The notes beneath the pieces are model-generated. The model worked only from the letters and a program-made list of their open reading frames with translations, had not been told where the DNA came from and made no database searches. The position numbers and the translations under genes were made by a program. This document shows positions 43,564 to 47,123 of a DNA stretch of 47,123 nucleotides, in pieces. Positions within the stretch are counted from its first letter, which is position 1, and each line of letters opens with the position of its first letter. The DNA lies in the NCBI GenBank assembly GCA_947627465.1, contig CANQWD010000019.1, positions 1-47,123 of the forward strand, read 5' to 3'. This DNA comes from an uncultured Clostridia bacterium (lineage in GTDB: Bacteria; Bacillota; Clostridia; Oscillospirales; Ruminococcaceae).

Positions 43564-44631
43564 TTGAAGAAAAAATTATGCGTTTTATTGTCTGCGATAT
43601 TATGTGTCGTACCGCTTAGCGGGTGTTCCCTCTCCAAAAGCGAACCCGCTAACGTTTATCTGCCCGAGAACGCGAACATAATTCATCCTGCCGCAAGTTC
43701 GTCGACTTCAAGCTCCGTTTCCGGCGGAAATGTAAATGAACCCGAAGAACTGCTGTCGTCCTCGTCAAATTCGGTAACGTCAAGCTCGGCGGAAACGCCG
43801 ACGGTTACTCCCGACGAGCCGACGGAGCCTGTGGCTTTGATCGACAATTTCCGAGGTAAATGGTATTACAATCACATTTCCCGCAAGCGCAAGCAGGTCT
43901 ATGCGCGGCTGTACAGCTGCGTGGAAAATAACGCTGAGGAATTCGACGTTTCCGACCTCGACGTTTCAAAACAGGACGTTTTTGACGCGTATTGGGCGTT
44001 CAATTACGAAAATCCGCAGTTTTTGACGCTGGGCAGCGGCTATGAGATAACTTTTTTAAATTCCAAGGTATCGAATAAGGTAAAAAGCGTTAAGATAAAT
44101 TACGGCAGAACAGCCGACGAGGTCGGTCAAACGGAATTTGAAGCGCGTGCGGAAACCGTACTTGAGGAAGCGCGCGCCCAAGATTCCGATTACGAGAAAC
44201 TGAAATATGTTCACGATTGGATAGTTGACAACACGGTTTACACTAAATCGGGCGCGGCTTACGAAAGCGAGGCGGACGGTCCGATAGTCTACGGACAGGC
44301 GCTTTGCGAGGGTTATTCAAAGGCGTTTATGTATTTCGCACAGTCGCTTGGATTTCAGTGTATTTGCGCGATCGGTTCGGGGCATCTTGAGGATCACATG
44401 TGGAATATGGTGAAGCTTGGCGGTACGTGGTACAATGTCGACGTAACGTGGGACGATCCCGTAAAATCGGACGGTATTCAAGAATTGTGGCATGACTATT
44501 TTCTTATAAACGACGCGCAGTTTCGGCTTGATCACAGGGTCGAACATCCACTCGTTCTGCCCAACGCACCCGACGGATATTTTCCATACGGCTATGATCC
44601 GGACGAAGAAAACGTTTCGGACGTTAATTGA
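43564..44631 (+). CDS. Transglutaminase-like lipoprotein
   Basis: The 355-residue protein starts at TTG, with GGTGG 8 nt upstream; this gives a clean signal ending LSGC (Cys21), while the two GTG codons farther up are less likely. A Ser/Thr/Pro-rich linker to about residue 100 precedes the transglutaminase core. Catalytic residues are Cys in GQALCEGYSKAF, His in HLEDHMWNM and Asp in YNVDVTWDDP. Such domains act as proteases or crosslinkers outside the cell. It follows the Cys-rich lipoprotein by 33 nt in the same direction. Confidence 0.85.
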   Translation: MKKKLCVLLSAILCVVPLSGCSLSKSEPANVYLPENANIIHPAASSSTSSSVSGGNVNEPEELLSSSSNSVTSSSAETPTVTPDEPTEPVALIDNFRGKWYYNHISRKRKQVYARLYSCVENNAEEFDVSDLDVSKQDVFDAYWAFNYENPQFLTLGSGYEITFLNSKVSNKVKSVKINYGRTADEVGQTEFEARAETVLEEARAQDSDYEKLKYVHDWIVDNTVYTKSGAAYESEADGPIVYGQALCEGYSKAFMYFAQSLGFQCICAIGSGHLEDHMWNMVKLGGTWYNVDVTWDDPVKSDGIQELWHDYFLINDAQFRLDHRVEHPLVLPNAPDGYFPYGYDPDEENVSDVN

Positions 44632-44647
44632 CAAAACCATAATGATC

Positions 44648-44687
44648 GCGGTGTTGAACGCTTTCGTTTGACGCCGCGTTTTTTTGT
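44648..44687 (+). terminator. Terminator of the lipoprotein pair
   Basis: GCGGTGTTGAACG, CTTT, CGTTTGACGCCGC: a 13-bp stem including G-T pairs, followed by GTTTTTTTG. Confidence 0.85.
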
Positions 44688-44697
44688 TATTTTCTTA

Positions 44698-44871
44698 AGG
44701 CAACACCGCACAAAGACCGCCCTACGGGCTTTGCCGCCCGCTTGCTTGCAAATTTTCGGTCATTTTTGCCCAAAATCTCCTCATAGGTGCCAGCCTTATT
44801 TGTCAATTTTGTGCAATCTGACGAAAAATTAGGCGACACAATCGGACGACAATCTCTGTGCGGTGTTGCCT
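44698..44871. mobile_element. MITE family 1, copy C
   Basis: AGGCAACACCGCAC...GTGCGGTGTTGCCT, 174 bp. It is separated from copy D by a single shared TA, a head-to-tail pair. The interior is nearly identical to the partial copy E. Confidence 0.8.
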
Positions 44872-44873
44872 TA

Positions 44874-45069
44874 AGGCAACACCGCGCAATTACCAGCTAA
44901 CGCCTTTGCCGCCCGCTTGCTTGCATATTTTCCGTCATATTGCACAATTCGTCCTCGCAAGGCGTCAGCCTTGCTTCGTCCTCATTGTACAAGCGTTGAG
45001 CAAAGCTCAACCCGCTGACAGAAAAATTTGACTGCTCAATCGGACAGCAATAATTGTGCGGTGTTGCCT
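44874..45069. mobile_element. MITE family 1, copy D
   Basis: AGGCAACACCGCGC...TGTGCGGTGTTGCCT, 196 bp. It ends 11 bp before the MarR promoter's -35 box. Confidence 0.8.
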
Positions 45070-45080
45070 TAAAATATCAC

Positions 45081-45109
45081 TTGACAAATGTACGAAATCG
45101 TACTATAAT
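45081..45109 (+). promoter_or_regulatory. marR-MATE promoter
   Basis: Perfect TTGACA, 17 bp, perfect TATAAT, 48 bp upstream of the ATG. The spacer is filled by the operator palindrome. Confidence 0.9.
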
Positions 45110-45131
45110 AGTATAAGTATGATTTCGTACA
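45089..45131. promoter_or_regulatory. MarR operator: two matching sites
   Basis: GTACGAAATCGTAC (45090-45103) is a perfect palindrome in the promoter spacer. TGTACGAAAT (45089-45098) recurs inverted as ATTTCGTACA at 45122-45131, downstream of the -10. Together they suit a dimeric repressor that shuts its own promoter. Confidence 0.8.
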
Positions 45132-45156
45132 AAATAGTTTTATTGGAGATAAGAAA

Positions 45157-45594
45157 ATGAAGATCTTATTAAATGAACAGCTTCGGCGGTTTAATTATAC
45201 GGTCGGCGAACTTGACAAGATATATCACGAGGCGGCGCTTAAATTCGGGATATCGGACAGCGTACAGGCGGTGCTGTATACGCTGCGCGGCGAGGGCAAG
45301 CCTTGTCTTATAAGCGACATTTGCCGCTTTTCGGGAGTAAGCAAGCAGACGCTCAATTCCGCTCTGCGAAAAATGGAACGCGACGGCATTATAGTTCTTT
45401 CCGCCGTAAACGGAAAACAAAAATCGGCGGCGCTGACCGAAAAAGGCGAACGTTTAGCCGATGATACCGCCGCAAAGATCATAGAAGCGGAAAACAGAAT
45501 TTTCGGCGCGTGGTCGGAGGAGGAGCGCTCGGAATATCTGCGGCTTACTCGGGTATTTTGTGAAGAATTGAAAAAAGAGGTCGACAGTTTTTGA
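45157..45594 (+). CDS. MarR-family transcriptional regulator
   Basis: The 145-residue protein has a winged helix (EGKPCLISDICRFSGVSKQTLNSALRKMERDGIIVLSAVNGKQKSAALTEKGERLADD) with flanking dimerisation helices. It probably represses itself and the MATE pump 13 nt downstream, with release by a ligand. GGAG precedes the ATG. Confidence 0.92.
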   Translation: MKILLNEQLRRFNYTVGELDKIYHEAALKFGISDSVQAVLYTLRGEGKPCLISDICRFSGVSKQTLNSALRKMERDGIIVLSAVNGKQKSAALTEKGERLADDTAAKIIEAENRIFGAWSEEERSEYLRLTRVFCEELKKEVDSF

Positions 45595-45606
45595 CAGGGG
45601 GAGAAT

Positions 45607-46941
45607 ATGAAAAAACAAATAGCTTTATCGGAACACTTCGATTACAAAAAACTGTTCCGTTTCACGCTTCCGTCTATAATAATGATGATATTTACGTCGA
45701 TATACGGCGTTGTGGACGGACTTTTTGTGTCGAACATCGTGGGAAAGGAAGAATTTACTGCCGTGAATTTCATAATGCCCGTGCTGATGATATTCGGCTC
45801 GGTGGGATTTATGTTCGGTTCGGGCGGCAGCGCTTTGGTGTCGAAAACGCTCGGCGAGGGCAGACATGAAAAGGCGAACAGTTTGTTTTCGCTGTTGGTG
45901 TATGTTTCGGCGGCGGTCGGCGTGCTTTTGGCGGCGGCGGGTTACGCGCTTATGCCCGTTTTGGCTGACGCTCTGGGCGCGGAGGGTGAACTGCTCGATA
46001 ATTCCGTGCGCTACGGCAGAGTGGTGGTGCTTGCAATGCCGATGTTTATGCTGCAAATGGAATTTCAAACGCTGTTTATTACTGCCGAAAAGCCGAGGCT
46101 CGGACTTGCCGCTACGGTCGCTTCGGGCGTGACGAATATGGTGTTGGACGCGCTGTTTATGGCGGTGTTTAACTGGGGACTTGTCGGCGCGGCTGCTGCT
46201 ACGGCTCTTAGTCAGGTAATTGGCGGAATTATCCCGATAATATATTTTTCCCGCAAAAACACAAGTCTTTTGCGGCTGGGCAAAACGCAATTTAACATAC
46301 GCGCCATTGGAAGGACCTGCGCCAACGGCTCCTCGGAATTCGTATCTCAAGGTTCTATGTCGCTTGTGAATATGATGTATAATTCGCAGCTCATAAAATA
46401 CGCGGGCAACGACGGAGTGGCAGCTTACGGCGTTATGATGTATGTTAATCTCGTATTTCTCGCGATCTTTATCGGTTACAGCATAGGAACGGCTCCCGTT
46501 ATCGGTTATCACTACGGCGCGAAAAATACCGACGAACTCAAAAGTCTGCGAAAGAAAAGCACGGTCATAATACTTTCCGCTTCCGTAATAATGTTGGCGG
46601 CTTCGCAATTGCTGGCGGGAACGCTGGCGCGGATATTTGTGGGTTACGACGAGGGCTTGTCCGAGCTTACCGAGCGCGGTTTCCGAATATTTTCGCTGTT
46701 GTTTTTGTTCGCGGGAGTGAATATTTTCGGTTCTTCGATGTTTACGGCGCTTAATAACGGGCTTGTTTCCGCGATAATATCCTTTTTGAGAACGCTTGTG
46801 TTCCAGATAGCCGCCGTGCAGCTTTTGCCGCTTATATGGAAAGTCGACGGAATATGGTTTTCCGTGGTGGCGGCGGAATTTTTATCATGCGTTATCACGA
46901 TAGTTTTTATTATCGCCAAAAAGCGGAAATATCAATATTGA
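45607..46941 (+). CDS. MATE-family efflux transporter
   Basis: The 444-residue protein has 12 predicted helices in two related halves. Motifs include TLPSIIMMIFTSIYGVVDGLFVSN at the start, GSGGSALVSKTLGEG, TLFITAEKPRLG and the second-half SLVNMMYN. The architecture is the NorM/DinF type that exports drugs or metabolites using H+ or Na+. GGGGGAG precedes the ATG, 13 nt after the marR-type stop, so co-transcription is near certain. Confidence 0.93.
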   Translation: MKKQIALSEHFDYKKLFRFTLPSIIMMIFTSIYGVVDGLFVSNIVGKEEFTAVNFIMPVLMIFGSVGFMFGSGGSALVSKTLGEGRHEKANSLFSLLVYVSAAVGVLLAAAGYALMPVLADALGAEGELLDNSVRYGRVVVLAMPMFMLQMEFQTLFITAEKPRLGLAATVASGVTNMVLDALFMAVFNWGLVGAAAATALSQVIGGIIPIIYFSRKNTSLLRLGKTQFNIRAIGRTCANGSSEFVSQGSMSLVNMMYNSQLIKYAGNDGVAAYGVMMYVNLVFLAIFIGYSIGTAPVIGYHYGAKNTDELKSLRKKSTVIILSASVIMLAASQLLAGTLARIFVGYDEGLSELTERGFRIFSLLFLFAGVNIFGSSMFTALNNGLVSAIISFLRTLVFQIAAVQLLPLIWKVDGIWFSVVAAEFLSCVITIVFIIAKKRKYQY

Positions 46942-46970
46942 CCGCGGAAGCTTTCACGCAAACAGAAAAA

Positions 46971-46995
46971 TGCGCCCCAATGCTTTTGGGGCGCA
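46971..46995 (+). terminator. Terminator of the MATE operon
   Basis: TGCGCCCCAA...TTGGGGCGCA, a 10-bp stem followed by AATTGT. The U tract is weak. Confidence 0.6.
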
Positions 46996-47017
46996 AATTG
47001 TATAGAGGGCATTTCTA

Positions 47018-47123
47018 AGGCAACACCGCACAAAGACCGCCCTACTGGCTTTGCCGCCCGCTTGCTTGCAAATTTTCCGTCATTTTTGCCCAAAATCTCC
47101 TCATAGGCGCCAGCCTTATTCGT
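47018..47123. mobile_element. MITE family 1, copy E (cut by window end)
   Basis: Begins AGGCAACACCGCAC and matches copy C almost base for base until the window ends. Confidence 0.75.

Noticed and set aside
44698-45069. CRISPR-like array from paired repeats
   Set aside because: The repeats are inverted terminal ends of two MITE copies, not short direct repeats with unique spacers.
45625-46608. 327-codon minus-strand frame
   Set aside because: Antisense shadow of the MATE gene, rich in Arg, His and Ser.

Overview
The window is a chromosomal replication-origin region from a low-to-mid GC Gram-positive bacterium, most likely a gut clostridium of the Ruminococcaceae/Oscillospiraceae type. Evidence: the dnaA-dnaN-yaaA-recF-remB...gyrB-gyrA gene order, a Noc homologue, parS-type palindromes of the clostridial form TGTTCCACGTGGAACA, strong AGGAGG ribosome sites, and a secreted serpin like those described from [Eubacterium] siraeum. 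No species is claimed.

Layout. (1) 1-2625 is an accessory tip: an AT-rich orphan membrane-protein gene, a broken ORF, and an intact tRNA-Pro(CGG) preceded by two tandem truncated 5' tRNA halves, which look like integration scars. (2) 2664-5214 holds a consensus promoter with a strongly folding non-coding stretch (candidate structured RNA), two small hypothetical genes, an SPFH/slipin gene and a MITE-like element. (3) 5215-13566, minus strand: MBL-fold protein, lipoprotein serpin, DtxR-type regulator, M14-family deacylase, a MacB/FtsX-type ABC exporter with a huge coiled coil, and a DUF2238-like membrane protein. (4) 13775-36933, minus strand, read away from the origin: dnaA, dnaN, yaaA, recF, remB, an inserted GntR/YtrA-type regulator with an ABC module, gyrB, a YcxB-like protein, gyrA, a DUF4240-like protein, mnmG, rsmG, noc, parA, parB, serS. 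(5) 37025-37934 is a gene-free AT-rich oriC candidate full of TTTTCAACA/TGTTGAAAA 9-mers. (6) 38012-46941, plus strand: an esterase, small membrane paralogues flanking SUFU-like, TPR and cysteine-hydrolase genes, lysA, a Cys-rich lipoprotein, a transglutaminase-like lipoprotein, and a MarR-MATE unit with a clear operator.

Nearly all genes on both sides are transcribed away from 37-38 kb, as expected for an origin. Initiation (DnaA and its boxes), clamp loading and repair (DnaN, RecF), topology (GyrAB), segregation (ParA, ParB, parS) and nucleoid occlusion (Noc) are all encoded within 22 kb. The rpmH-rnpA-yidC-jag-mnmE block that usually lies on the other side of dnaA is absent from the window.

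The most unusual items are the 186-bp tandem tRNA-half units behind a perfect promoter, the roughly 205-nt folded RNA candidate, the 37-bp-periodic parS trio, the apparently non-canonical DnaA boxes paired with a changed DnaA domain IV, and two MITE families, one sitting 16 nt upstream of noc. All family assignments rest on reading motifs by eye; no database search was run.
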